Shown in pieces: positions 42,689 to 50,172 of a stretch of 64,000 nucleotides of DNA. The translations under genes were made by a program, and so were the position numbers. The DNA is taken from assembly GCF_900107045.1 (NCBI RefSeq), contig NZ_FNON01000007.1, positions 310,001 to 374,000 on the forward strand, given 5' to 3'. Position 1 is the first letter of the stretch. Each line of letters opens with the position of its first letter. The stretch comes from Amycolatopsis xylanica. GTDB lineage: Bacteria; Actinomycetota; Actinomycetes; Mycobacteriales; Pseudonocardiaceae. The notes beneath the pieces are model-generated. The model saw only the letters and a program-made list of their open reading frames with translations, had not been told where the DNA came from and searched no databases.

Positions 42689-44229
42689 TTCGCGGTCCCT
42701 TCCAGCAGCTCGACCAGTGTCTGGCGCGAGTTCTTGCCGTGCAGCGTCAGCGGGAAGTCCGCGACGACCTTGCAGACGGCGGGGACCTTGGCCGGCTCGA
42801 GACGCTGGGCCAGCTCGCGGAGCACGACGTGCGAGCCGAGCTCGCTCTCCACGAAGATGGTCAGGTCGCGGCCTGCCGCGGGCGGGATCGCGGCGGCGAC
42901 GCGGACACCGGGGATGTCCATCGCGGCGGCCTCGATCTCGATGGTCGACATCCGGACGCCCTTGCGCTTGAACATGTCGTCGCGGCGGCCCTCGAAGTAG
43001 AGGTAGCCGTCGGCGTCCATGCTGCCGTAGTCGCCGGTGTGCAGCCGGGTGACGCCGTCGGGGTCGGTGCGGAAGGCGCGCGCGGTCTGCTCCGGGTTGT
43101 TCCAGTAGCCGGGCATGACGTGCGGCCCCTCGGCGACGATCTCGCCGACCTCGCCGACCGGAAGCTTGTTGCCGTCCTCGTCCATGATGAAGACCTTGGT
43201 GCCCCGCAACGGACGCCCGACCGAATCGAGGCGCTGGCCGTCCTCGCTCGGCGGCATGATCGAGATGCGCTTGCACTCGGTCTGGCCGAACTGGCGGACC
43301 ACCTTGACACCGGGGAACGCCTCGCGCAGCGCGGCGATCGTCGGCGCGGGCAGCGCGGCGCCGGTGTTGGAGAAGATGCGGATCGGCGGCAGGTTCTCGT
43401 GGTCGCGCTGGGCGAGCGTGGCGATCATGGTGGCCAGCGAGGGCACGATCGGCACGATGGTCGCACCGACTTCGCGCATTCTCTTCAGCAGCACCAGATC
43501 CGACTCTTCGCCCGCCAGCACGATCTCGGAGCGGCCGAGGATCGCCAGCAGCACCTTGTACAGGCCGTAGTCCCACGAGAGCGGGAAGCGGCAGAAGACG
43601 ACATCGTCGTGGCTGTAGCCCAGGTCGGCCTGCAGCGAGCGCGAGGCGAAGCAAACCTGGCGGTGCGGAAGGATTACCGCCTTCGGAGCCGCGGTCGAAC
43701 CCGAGGTGTAGATGAGCACGGCGACGTCTTCGGGGCTGATCTCCCGCTCCGGGGTCATCTCCGGCTTGCCGACCAGGTCGAGCACCTCGGGGAAGACCTC
43801 GGTGATGTCGAGCACCGGGATCGAGGTCAGCTCGGCGATCTTGCCGACCTGCGCGCCGACGGTGATCGCCAGCACCGGCTCGGAGTTCTGCAGCACCGAC
43901 TTGATGTGGTAGGTCTTCATGTTCGGGTGCAGCGGCACGAAGATGGCGCCGGCGCGGGAGGCGCCGATGAAGTAGGCGGCCAGTTCGCGCTCGCTCGGCA
44001 GCTGCGCCATGACGCGGTCGCCGGGCTTGACGCCACGCTCCTGCAACCAGGCGGAGAACGCCTTGCTGACCTCGTCCAGTTCGGTGTAGGTCCAGACGCC
44101 TTTCGCGTCACGGACGGCGCTCGAGGTCGGGTACTCGGCTACGGCCTCGTCCAACAGGTTGTGAATGAGCTCGCCACCGTTCGGCAGCAGCTCGGAAAGA
44201 CCGTTGATGTCGTTAGCGTACGTATCCAC
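42685..44229 (-). CDS. stand-alone adenylation enzyme for 3-methylaspartate, VinN-like
   Basis: 514 residues. P-loop YTSGSTAAPK (174-183), Asp220 in PLSWDYG (amino-group ligand position) and FGQTECKR with Lys320-Arg321. In VinN a Lys-Arg pair (330/331) and an Asp (230) bind the beta-carboxylate and amino group of 3-methylaspartate; all three align here with a constant offset of ten residues. The C-terminal Lys is in LHGKNSR. It should load (2S,3S)-3-methylaspartate through its beta-carboxyl group onto the free ACP at 46147. It is first gene of the operon behind a cluster-type promoter at 44308-44352. Confidence 0.93.
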   Translation of the reverse strand: MDTYANDINGLSELLPNGGELIHNLLDEAVAEYPTSSAVRDAKGVWTYTELDEVSKAFSAWLQERGVKPGDRVMAQLPSERELAAYFIGASRAGAIFVPLHPNMKTYHIKSVLQNSEPVLAITVGAQVGKIAELTSIPVLDITEVFPEVLDLVGKPEMTPEREISPEDVAVLIYTSGSTAAPKAVILPHRQVCFASRSLQADLGYSHDDVVFCRFPLSWDYGLYKVLLAILGRSEIVLAGEESDLVLLKRMREVGATIVPIVPSLATMIATLAQRDHENLPPIRIFSNTGAALPAPTIAALREAFPGVKVVRQFGQTECKRISIMPPSEDGQRLDSVGRPLRGTKVFIMDEDGNKLPVGEVGEIVAEGPHVMPGYWNNPEQTARAFRTDPDGVTRLHTGDYGSMDADGYLYFEGRRDDMFKRKGVRMSTIEIEAAAMDIPGVRVAAAIPPAAGRDLTIFVESELGSHVVLRELAQRLEPAKVPAVCKVVADFPLTLHGKNSRQTLVELLEGTAK

Positions 44230-44307
44230 AGCCGCTCTCCATGTTCGAGGAAGAAATCCAGGCCATCGGTGTTGTGAAACAGCTACCGGGTTCTCGGCCC
44301 TGAAAAG

Positions 44308-44352
44308 AGGCTACCTAGATACATACGTTCGTCATACCCCTAGGCTCCCCTA
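44308..44352 (-). promoter_or_regulatory. cluster-type promoter of the VinN-like operon
   Basis: Minus strand: TAGGGG (44352-44347), four bases, TAGGGG (44342-44337), a 23-base spacer, TAGCCT (44313-44308). A weak copy of the second shared motif (ACATACGTTC, 44321-44330) lies inside the spacer. Confidence 0.75.
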
Positions 44353-44406
44353 ACAGGGGTCCCCCCGAGGGCGCCGCTCAGCGCGTGAATTGTCACGCGC
44401 TGTGCG

Positions 44407-45954
44407 TCACCCCTTGCTACCCGCGACGGCGAGCATGTCGTTTGCCCTGGTCGCGAGGGTTGGGCGGTCCACTTTGCGATTCGAGTTGAGCGGGAACTCC
44501 CCGACGTGCTGGTACTGCCTCGGCAGCATGCCGACCGGAAGAATGGTCCGCAGCTGCTTCGCCAGTACCACCGGAGAGGTCACCTCACCCGTGTAGAAGA
44601 CGACCAATTCGGTCGTGCCGTCAGCGGAACGTGTCACCGTGACGGCGTCCTCGACTCCGGCGCATTCACGGAGCGCGTGCTCGATTTCGGCCAATTCCAC
44701 TCGCCAGCCTTGTACTTGCACCTGGGCGTCCAGCCTGCCCAGGTAGACCAGTACCCCGCCGTCGAGCTTCCTAACCCGGTCACCCGTGCGGTACCAGGTT
44801 TTTCCGTCATGTTCGAGAAAGCGCCCCTTGTTGTCCTCCGGGTCGAGGTAGCCCGCGGTCATCTGCGGGCCGGTGATGCAGAGTTCTCCTTCCACGTCGG
44901 AGAAACCGTCGTCGGGTGTGACGAGGACGTATTCGTGGCCTTCGTGGATCTCCCCGATCGGCACCAGCCCGTTGATGCCCTGCGACGGCGAGGTCGCGGG
45001 GTCCCAGCGGTGGCCGGTGACGGTGACGGTCAGTTCCGTTGGCCCGTACAGGTTCTCGACCGTCGACGCGCTGGCCGCCTGCTGCCAGTCCGCCGTGTCG
45101 GTCATCCGCAAGGCTTCACCCGCGAAGAAGCTCCAGCGCAGTCCTGGCATGGAATCTTTGTCAAGTCCGCCCATCTTTCGGATAAGGCCTATGGCGCTGG
45201 GCGTCGAGAACCACACGGTGACGTCGTGTTCCGCGAGGAAGGCCGGGATGTCCCGGTAGGCGGCAGGCGGGATGTACTGCACGCTCGCGCCGGCGCCCCA
45301 CGCGCAGAAAAGATCGAACATCGCGCAGTCGAAGTTCAAATCGAAAGTCTGCGAGAATACGTCGGACGCGGCGAAGTCGTACCGCCGGTCGAGAAGTTCG
45401 AAATAGTGATGCGTGCTGCCGTGACTGATCGGCACGCCTTTCGGCCGCCCGGTGGAACCGGAGGTGAAAAGCATGTACGCGGTGTCGCTCGGCTGAACCG
45501 GCTTCGGCTCGGTCAGCGCGTGCGCCGGGTTCGCCTCGATGGCCGTGAACCTGCCATCGATGTCGGCGCCCGGCGCGAAGACCGGGATGTCGAGTTCGTC
45601 GCCGTAGATGTCGGGCAGCGACGCCAAACCCTTGGCGTCGACGATGATCGCGGCGACGCCGGACAGGTCTAACATGCGGCGCGTGCGCACCACCGGGAAG
45701 TCGGGGTGCAGCGGGACGACGGTCGCGCCGGTGTACAGCCCGGCGAGAATCCCGACGTACGACTCGAAGCCTTTTCCTGCCAGCACACCGATCACGCGCG
45801 GCGTCTGGTCGGCGGCGAGCAGGGATCCCGCCCACAGCAAGGCGGTCTCGTGTGCGCGCGCGTACGTGACCGTCTCCGTCGCGAGGCGCAGCGCGGGCGC
45901 GTCGGGTGACACCGCGAGCCCGCGCAGGAACCTTTCGTAGAGGGCCTGTGTCAT
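44407..45954 (-). CDS. stand-alone amino-acid adenylation enzyme, VinM-like (capping)
   Basis: 515 residues, ATG 45954 behind AGGAGG. Core motifs: FTSGSTGRPKG (163-173), Asp209 in DLNFDCAMFD, YGPTELTVTV, TGDRVR, and the catalytic C-terminal Lys in LNSNRKVDR. VinM adenylates L-alanine and joins it to the amino group of the ACP-bound beta-amino acid, protecting it during elongation. The same role is inferred here, though the amino acid cannot be fixed from sequence alone. No clear TAGGGG promoter precedes it; it is divergent from the ACP gene across 192 bp. Confidence 0.9.
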   Translation of the reverse strand: MTQALYERFLRGLAVSPDAPALRLATETVTYARAHETALLWAGSLLAADQTPRVIGVLAGKGFESYVGILAGLYTGATVVPLHPDFPVVRTRRMLDLSGVAAIIVDAKGLASLPDIYGDELDIPVFAPGADIDGRFTAIEANPAHALTEPKPVQPSDTAYMLFTSGSTGRPKGVPISHGSTHHYFELLDRRYDFAASDVFSQTFDLNFDCAMFDLFCAWGAGASVQYIPPAAYRDIPAFLAEHDVTVWFSTPSAIGLIRKMGGLDKDSMPGLRWSFFAGEALRMTDTADWQQAASASTVENLYGPTELTVTVTGHRWDPATSPSQGINGLVPIGEIHEGHEYVLVTPDDGFSDVEGELCITGPQMTAGYLDPEDNKGRFLEHDGKTWYRTGDRVRKLDGGVLVYLGRLDAQVQVQGWRVELAEIEHALRECAGVEDAVTVTRSADGTTELVVFYTGEVTSPVVLAKQLRTILPVGMLPRQYQHVGEFPLNSNRKVDRPTLATRANDMLAVAGSKG

Positions 45955-46051
45955 TTTTTCCTCCTACTCGGGCAACACCCGCGAGCCCCCTTCAGAAGAG
46001 GAACAACGGGGCGTCGGAGAGATACATTCTCAGCGCCGTCGGCGTGACGAA

Positions 46052-46097
46052 CAGGGGTTGGTACGGGTTGTTCTCACCTGCGCGGGTGCAATAGCGT
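46052..46097 (+). promoter_or_regulatory. cluster-type promoter of the free ACP gene
   Basis: CAGGGG (46052-46057), four bases, TACGGG (46062-46067), a 24-base spacer, TAGCGT (46092-46097). The boxes are imperfect but period, spacer and -10 equal those of the P450 promoter. Confidence 0.65.
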
Positions 46098-46146
46098 CGC
46101 CATCCTAAGCAGTGAAAACCCGCGGATCTGAAAGACTGGAGCAGCC

Positions 46147-46389
46147 ATGTGGGACGAGCAGTTCGAAGAGCTTCTTCGCCGATACCTGCCGTTTCTCCCG
46201 CCAGAGGAAGCACTCGACGCCGACCTCGCCCTGCGTGACTTCGGCCTCGACTCGCTCGGCACCGTCGAACTGCTCGCACAGCTGGAGGCGCTGTACGACG
46301 TCCGGTTCGTCGACGACGCGCTGAGCATGGAGACCTTCACTTCGCCCTCGGTGCTCTGGAGCACCGTGAAGAAGATGCAGCCGGCGTAA
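46147..46389 (+). CDS. stand-alone acyl carrier protein, VinL-like
   Basis: 80 residues from ATG 46147 behind GGAG. The phosphopantetheine Ser36 is in FGLDSLG, with acidic helix 2 and the AlaACP-like pattern LLAQLEALYDVRF. It carries 3-methylaspartate, its decarboxylation product and the capped dipeptide before transfer to the PKS loading ACP. It is the only rightward gene among the starter genes and has its own promoter and terminator. Confidence 0.93.
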   Translation: MWDEQFEELLRRYLPFLPPEEALDADLALRDFGLDSLGTVELLAQLEALYDVRFVDDALSMETFTSPSVLWSTVKKMQPA

Positions 46390-46406
46390 CGCCCATAATC
46401 CAACTC

Positions 46407-46444
46407 GCCCTTCCGGATCGCGGAGATCCGGAAGGGCCGTTTTG
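46407..46444 (+). terminator. hairpin terminator of the free ACP gene
   Basis: Perfect 13-bp arms GCCCTTCCGGATC (46407-46419) and its complement (46425-46437), followed by a short TTTT stretch, 18 bases past the stop. Confidence 0.85.
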
Positions 46445-46489
46445 CGTTGGGGCCAGCCGTGGCTAGGCGAGCGGGAGCGGCCACGATGG

Positions 46490-47437
46490 CTACGCGGCCG
46501 TGCCCCGGCGGCGGGGCTGCATGGCCAGCCGCGGATTGACCGCGACGACGTCGAAGTTCTTGGTGGTGACCGCGACCCGGCCGAACAACCCGTCCTGGCC
46601 GGACACGTACAGCTTCTTGATGTCACGCGCCTGCAGCGCGGAGACCACGTCCAGCCAGTTGACCGGGGTGTCGAAGCCGTCGAGCAGCATCTTCTTGACC
46701 TGCTCGCCACTGGTGAGCAGCGTGCCGTCCTGGTCGGCGATCACCGGGACGACGAGCTCACCGAACTCGAGCTTCGAGATGATCTCGGCCTCCGCTTTTT
46801 CGCGCAGCGCGCCGAAAGCGGTGGAGTGCATGGGCGGGCGCATCAGATACATCGGCATGCCGCCCGCGGCCCGGATGAGATCCTTGAGCTCGTCGATCTT
46901 GTGCTCGCTGATGCACAGCATCTGGAAGTCGTGGTCGACCGTGCACGAGATCTCGTGCCAGTAGCCCCGGCTTTCCAGCTCCGCCAAGACTTCCTTGAGC
47001 TTGTCCTCGGGCGTGCGAGCGAAGGACAGCGTGACGATGTCGGTGAGTTCCTTGGCGAAGAAGTCGTCGAGGCACCGGGCGATCTGCTGGGTCATCCAGA
47101 CGCCGTCGGTGAACGAAAGCGCGCCGGAGTACACCGCCGCGGCCTTGCCGCCGAAGCTCGGGCCGACGCAGACGTCGGGTTTCAGGCCCAGCGTCGCCTC
47201 CGACCACTGCGCCAAAGCCAGGCAGTTGACCAAAAACGCGACCTGGGCGTACTCCGAGTAGTCGCCTTCCGTTTCGCGGTACCGATCGACCAGTGAGTAG
47301 CCGAGCCGCTCATCGGCCAGCGCGACGAGTTTCCGCGCGAAGGGGTTGATCACCATGAACTTGGCGACGTCCTCGAAACGCGACGGGCCCATGCCCGGGA
47401 AAACTATCGCGCTGCCGGTACCGACCTCGGTTCCCAT
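46490..47437 (-). CDS. stand-alone acyltransferase, VinK-like (dipeptidyl transfer)
   Basis: 315 residues of FabD-like fold: N-terminal IVFPGMGPSRF, nucleophile Ser94 in GPSFGG, catalytic His204 in PPMHSTAF. The malonyl-binding Arg that follows the nucleophile by about 25 residues in FabD is not conserved, in line with an aminoacyl substrate. VinK moves the dipeptidyl group from VinL to the loading ACP of VinP1; the same partners exist here (ACP at 46147, loading ACP of the giant PKS). It is downstream of the VinJ-like gene on the same strand. Confidence 0.92.
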   Translation of the reverse strand: MGTEVGTGSAIVFPGMGPSRFEDVAKFMVINPFARKLVALADERLGYSLVDRYRETEGDYSEYAQVAFLVNCLALAQWSEATLGLKPDVCVGPSFGGKAAAVYSGALSFTDGVWMTQQIARCLDDFFAKELTDIVTLSFARTPEDKLKEVLAELESRGYWHEISCTVDHDFQMLCISEHKIDELKDLIRAAGGMPMYLMRPPMHSTAFGALREKAEAEIISKLEFGELVVPVIADQDGTLLTSGEQVKKMLLDGFDTPVNWLDVVSALQARDIKKLYVSGQDGLFGRVAVTTKNFDVVAVNPRLAMQPRRRGTAA

Positions 47438-47494
47438 AGTCCTGCTAACCCCTTCGCGAGTGGCGCTCGGTTCCCCTGCTGGAAAAACAGGTTC

Positions 47495-47540
47495 AGTCTG
47501 CGGTCCGAGCCCTGCCCGCGAGAACCCCTAGCCGACACCT
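47495..47540 (-). promoter_or_regulatory. possible cluster-type promoter of the VinK-like gene
   Basis: Minus strand: AGGTGT (47540-47535), four bases, TAGGGG (47530-47525), a 24-base spacer, CAGACT (47500-47495). Only one box is perfect. Cotranscription with the VinJ-like gene 119 bp upstream is the alternative. Confidence 0.4.
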
Positions 47541-47556
47541 CTGGGGTGCCGGCGAA

Positions 47557-48456
47557 TCAGCCGAGGCTCTTCAGGTAAGTGCTCATGACCTGGATGAACA
47601 GCTCGGGTTCCTCAAGGTGTGGCATGTGGCTCGACTCCTCGAAGATCTCCCAGCTGACATCCGGGATCAGGTCGGCGTACGGCTGCACGGTCACCGGGGT
47701 GGCTTCGTCGTGGCGGCCAGAGATCAGCAGGGTCGGAACCTCGATGGCGGCCAGGCCTTCGATCACGCCCCAATCCTTCAACGTGCCGACGACATGGAAC
47801 TCGCTCGGGCCGTTCATCGAGTAGTAAACGGTGGGGTCGTTGTACATCTCGTAGAACGACGCCATGAAGTCGCGGGGCCACGGCTTGAGACGGCAGACGT
47901 GCTTCTCGTAGAAGGGCTGCATCGCCTCGAAGTAGGCGTCACTCGTGGTGGTGCCTTCGGCCTCGTGCTTGAGCAGGATCTCGTTGTTGCCGGGCGGAAG
48001 CTGGTCGCGCAGCACCTTCATCTCCTGCAGCCACAACGGGTACGACGCCGGCGCGTTCGCGATCACGAGGCCTTTGAGCCCCTGCGGCTGCTTCGCGGCG
48101 TGGTCGGCCACGAGCAGTCCGCCCCAGGATTGGCCGTACAGCACGTAGTTGTCCTGGATGCCCAGCTGGCGCAGGAGGTTGTCGAGCTCCTGGGCGAACA
48201 GGTCGACGGTCCAGAAGTCGGCGCCCTTGTCCGGCAGGTGGGTCGACCCGCCGTTGCCGAGCTGGTCGTAGTGCACGACCGGGTTGCCGAGTTCGGAAAG
48301 CTCCGTGGCGTTGAGGAGATAGTCGTGCGTGCTGCCGGGCCCGCCGTGCACGAAGACGAGCGCGGGCTTGCCGGAACCCAGGTCCCCGGTGACCCGGTAC
48401 CAGGTCTCGTACTCACCGAAGGGCACGGTCCCCTTGACACTCGGAGCCAGAGTCAT
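47557..48456 (-). CDS. proline iminopeptidase-like aminopeptidase, VinJ-like
   Basis: 299-residue alpha/beta hydrolase of family S33: oxyanion VHGGPGSTHDY, nucleophile Ser110 in GQSWGG, Asp250 in SGRHDEATP, His277 in ESSHMPHLEE. There is no signal peptide, so it acts in the cytoplasm. VinJ removes the terminal alanyl cap from the elongated chain before TE-catalysed macrolactam closure. The presence of a full VinM/VinK-like pair next to it supports that role over general peptide turnover. Confidence 0.92.
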   Translation of the reverse strand: MTLAPSVKGTVPFGEYETWYRVTGDLGSGKPALVFVHGGPGSTHDYLLNATELSELGNPVVHYDQLGNGGSTHLPDKGADFWTVDLFAQELDNLLRQLGIQDNYVLYGQSWGGLLVADHAAKQPQGLKGLVIANAPASYPLWLQEMKVLRDQLPPGNNEILLKHEAEGTTTSDAYFEAMQPFYEKHVCRLKPWPRDFMASFYEMYNDPTVYYSMNGPSEFHVVGTLKDWGVIEGLAAIEVPTLLISGRHDEATPVTVQPYADLIPDVSWEIFEESSHMPHLEEPELFIQVMSTYLKSLG

Positions 48457-48497
48457 CTGCCACCCACCTCACGCGTACTGACCTTCGCCGCTGGGTC

Positions 48498-48520
48498 CGA
48501 CGCTAATGGAAACAGCGTCG
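48498..48520. promoter_or_regulatory. inverted repeat overlapping the VinJ-like -10 element
   Basis: CGACGCT, nine bases, AGCGTCG. The left arm contains the -10 hexamer, so a bound repressor would block the promoter. No second copy was noticed elsewhere. Confidence 0.45.
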
Positions 48521-48544
48521 CGTGAAACCCCCTATGCGCCCCTA
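48500..48544 (-). promoter_or_regulatory. cluster-type promoter of the VinJ-like gene
   Basis: Minus strand: TAGGGG (48544-48539), four bases, TAGGGG (48534-48529), a 23-base spacer, TAGCGT (48505-48500). The boxes are perfect and 73 bases from the start codon. Confidence 0.75.
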
Positions 48545-48703
48545 TCCCGGACAGTCCGATCACACGTCCGTTTTCCCGTCGTCACAGCCCGTGCGGGCCC
48601 CGTTCAGCGGGAGCCGATTCCTGAAAATGTCAACGAATCGCGCATTGATTGCACTTTTTGAAAGATTCTGACGAAGTCTTCTTTCCGCTGTTCGGAGGGT
48701 GAG

Positions 48704-48717
48704 TAAACGCTCGTTTA
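48704..48717. promoter_or_regulatory. operator-like palindrome before the LLM oxidoreductase gene
   Basis: TAAACG-CT-CGTTTA, a perfect inverted repeat 11 bases upstream of the start codon, in an AT-rich stretch. It is compatible with a TetR or MarR type operator, or with a promoter. Confidence 0.45.
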
Positions 48718-48727
48718 TGGTCAAGAC

Positions 48728-49624
48728 ATGGAACTTGGGCTGCAAATTCCCTGGTACACCTGGCCGAACGGACCCACCGCACTGGGCGCGGACCTCGCCG
48801 CCGTGGTCGCCGCGGCGGATGACGCGCACTTCGAATACATCGCGGTGATGGATCATTTCTTCCAGATCCCGGAAGACTCCTACCACCGCAACCCGGTCGT
48901 CCCGCCGGGCGCCGACGACATGCTCGAGTCGTACACCACGCTCGGTTTCCTTGCCGCGCATACGAAACGCGCCAAGCTGATGGCCATGATGACCGGCGCG
49001 CTCTACCGCCCACCCGGCCTGCTGGCGAAGATCGTGACGACCCTCGACGTGCTTTCCGGAGGGCGCGCGGTACTCGGCATCGGCACCGGCTGGAACGAAG
49101 AGGAAGCCAGCGGGCTCGGATTCACCTTCCCGTCCCAAGCGGAAAGGTTCGAACTACTCGAGGAGGTCCTGCGCTTCGTCTTGCAAATGTGGTCCGACGA
49201 CAATGGTGGATTCACCGGAAAACACGTCACCGCGGACCGCTTGTTCAACGCGCCGCAGGTGCTGAGCCGCCCGCATCCGGCGATCATGGTCGGCGGCAGC
49301 GGCGAGCGGAAGACATTACGCCTCGTGGCGAAATACGGCCAGGCGTGCAATTTGTTCAACACGCCCGAGCTGGAGCGCAAGCTGACCGTGCTCCGGGCGC
49401 ACTGCGACGACCTCGGCCGCGACTACGGCGAGATCACCAAGACCGTCTATCACATACTGGACATAGGCGACAACGGCGCGAAGACCGACCTCCTGCTCGC
49501 CGAACTGGAGCGCCTGGCGGGCCTCGGCGTCGACGCCGTCATCGGCGCCGTCCCTGGCCTCCCCGACCCCGCCATCCTCGCCCGCTTCGGCACAGACGTC
49601 ATCCCCCAAGCCGCCCGCCTCTGA
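48728..49624 (+). CDS. LLM-class (F420-dependent) oxidoreductase
   Basis: 298-residue TIM-barrel protein of the luciferase-like family: N-terminal LGLQIPWYTWP, VMDHFFQIP, LDVLSGGRAVLGIGTGWNEEE, PAIMVGGSGERKTLRLVAKY and the C-terminal GVDAVIGAVPG. The pattern is typical of F420-dependent reductases and dehydrogenases of unknown substrate. It contains a TTA codon (Leu197, 49316-49318). It lies at the boundary between starter genes and TE-module PKS but lacks a TAGGGG promoter. A redox tailoring step is possible, an unrelated function equally so. Confidence 0.85.
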   Translation: MELGLQIPWYTWPNGPTALGADLAAVVAAADDAHFEYIAVMDHFFQIPEDSYHRNPVVPPGADDMLESYTTLGFLAAHTKRAKLMAMMTGALYRPPGLLAKIVTTLDVLSGGRAVLGIGTGWNEEEASGLGFTFPSQAERFELLEEVLRFVLQMWSDDNGGFTGKHVTADRLFNAPQVLSRPHPAIMVGGSGERKTLRLVAKYGQACNLFNTPELERKLTVLRAHCDDLGRDYGEITKTVYHILDIGDNGAKTDLLLAELERLAGLGVDAVIGAVPGLPDPAILARFGTDVIPQAARL

Positions 49625-49642
49625 CGCGGGCGCCGACCGTAT

Positions 49643-49684
49643 CGTGAGTGGTACGGCCGGTTCTAACCGGCCGCAACACTCACG
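49643..49684. repeat. interspersed palindrome (GGTTCTAACC family)
   Basis: Imperfect copy 18 bases past the oxidoreductase stop codon, probably its terminator. Confidence 0.8.
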
Positions 49685-49743
49685 ACCCCGGTCGTTCGGA
49701 GCGGTGAGCGCCCTTTGCTGCGTTGGGCGGCGCAAAGGGCACT

Positions 49744-49778
49744 CGCCCCTGTATGAGGGGAGCCTTCATACAGGGGCG
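49744..49778. repeat. hairpin with 13-bp arms enclosing GGGGAGCCT
   Basis: CGCCCCTGTATGA and its complement flank GGGGAGCCT. The internal AGGGGAGCCTTCAT segment recurs in the next palindrome (49781-49833), so the two are related modules. An adjacent hairpin built on GCCCTTTGC/GCAAAGGGC lies at 49706-49744. Confidence 0.75.
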
Positions 49779-49780
49779 GG

Positions 49781-49833
49781 TTGATGAGGGGAGCCTTCAT
49801 CCCGCATAGCTGGATGAAGGCTCCCCTCATCAA
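49781..49833. repeat. palindrome with 21-bp perfect arms
   Basis: Arms 49781-49801 and 49813-49833 contain GATGAGGGGAGCCTTCATC, each arm itself nearly self-complementary at its ends (GATGA...TCATC). Confidence 0.85.
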
Positions 49834-49975
49834 CGCGAACTGGGGCAAGCCAGCCATAGCGTGTTCTGGGCTGGCTGGTGTGCGCGTTCGCGGTGAAGTG
49901 AGGGGGCCGTTGGGTGCGTAGTAAGCACTCGGGGGCACCCTCGCTGCGCGATCAGACTTGGGTGGTGGTGCGCGT

Positions 49976-50022
49976 GCGAGTGGTAACTCTGCTGCATCTA
50001 ACGGAGCAGAGTTACCACTCGC
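49976..50022. repeat. palindrome with 18-bp perfect arms
   Basis: GCGAGTGGTAACTCTGCT (49976-49993) and its complement (50005-50022), enclosing an 11-base loop. It is a separate sequence family from its neighbours. Confidence 0.85.
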
Positions 50023-50040
50023 GCTGGCCTTTCGTGCCGT

Positions 50041-50091
50041 GGGCGAGGGGTTCCCCTGCTGCGTTGGGTGCAGCAGGGGAACCCCTCGCCC
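50041..50091. repeat. palindrome with 22-bp perfect arms
   Basis: Arms 50041-50062 and 50070-50091 around GTTGGGT. The arms carry GGTTCCCCTGCTGC, another interspersed-repeat style. Confidence 0.85.
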
Positions 50092-50118
50092 ATGGCCACT
50101 GCCCCGAGAGGTCGGGGT

Positions 50119-50160
50119 CGTGAGTGTTGCGGCCGGTTCTAACCGGCCGGAACACTCACG
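50119..50160. repeat. interspersed palindrome (GGTTCTAACC family) at the PKS end
   Basis: 20-bp arms with one mismatch, 13 bases after the stop codon of the TE-containing PKS. It is likely its terminator. Confidence 0.82.
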
Positions 50161-50172
50161 AGGCCCAGGGCG

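Larger units (their letters stand above)
49625..50172. other. gene-free region packed with seven palindromes
   Basis: No gene is supported. Successive hairpins of different sequence families fill the 548 bases: 49643-49684, 49706-49744, 49744-49778, 49781-49833, 49976-50022, 50041-50091 and 50119-50160. It separates the converging ends of the oxidoreductase and the TE-containing PKS gene. Confidence 0.85.

Noticed and set aside
41453..43654. 733-codon frame spanning decarboxylase and adenylation region as one fusion protein
   Set aside because: The first 322 codons are out of frame with the adenylation gene and meaningless; the decarboxylase starts at GTG 42688 with a GTGA overlap.
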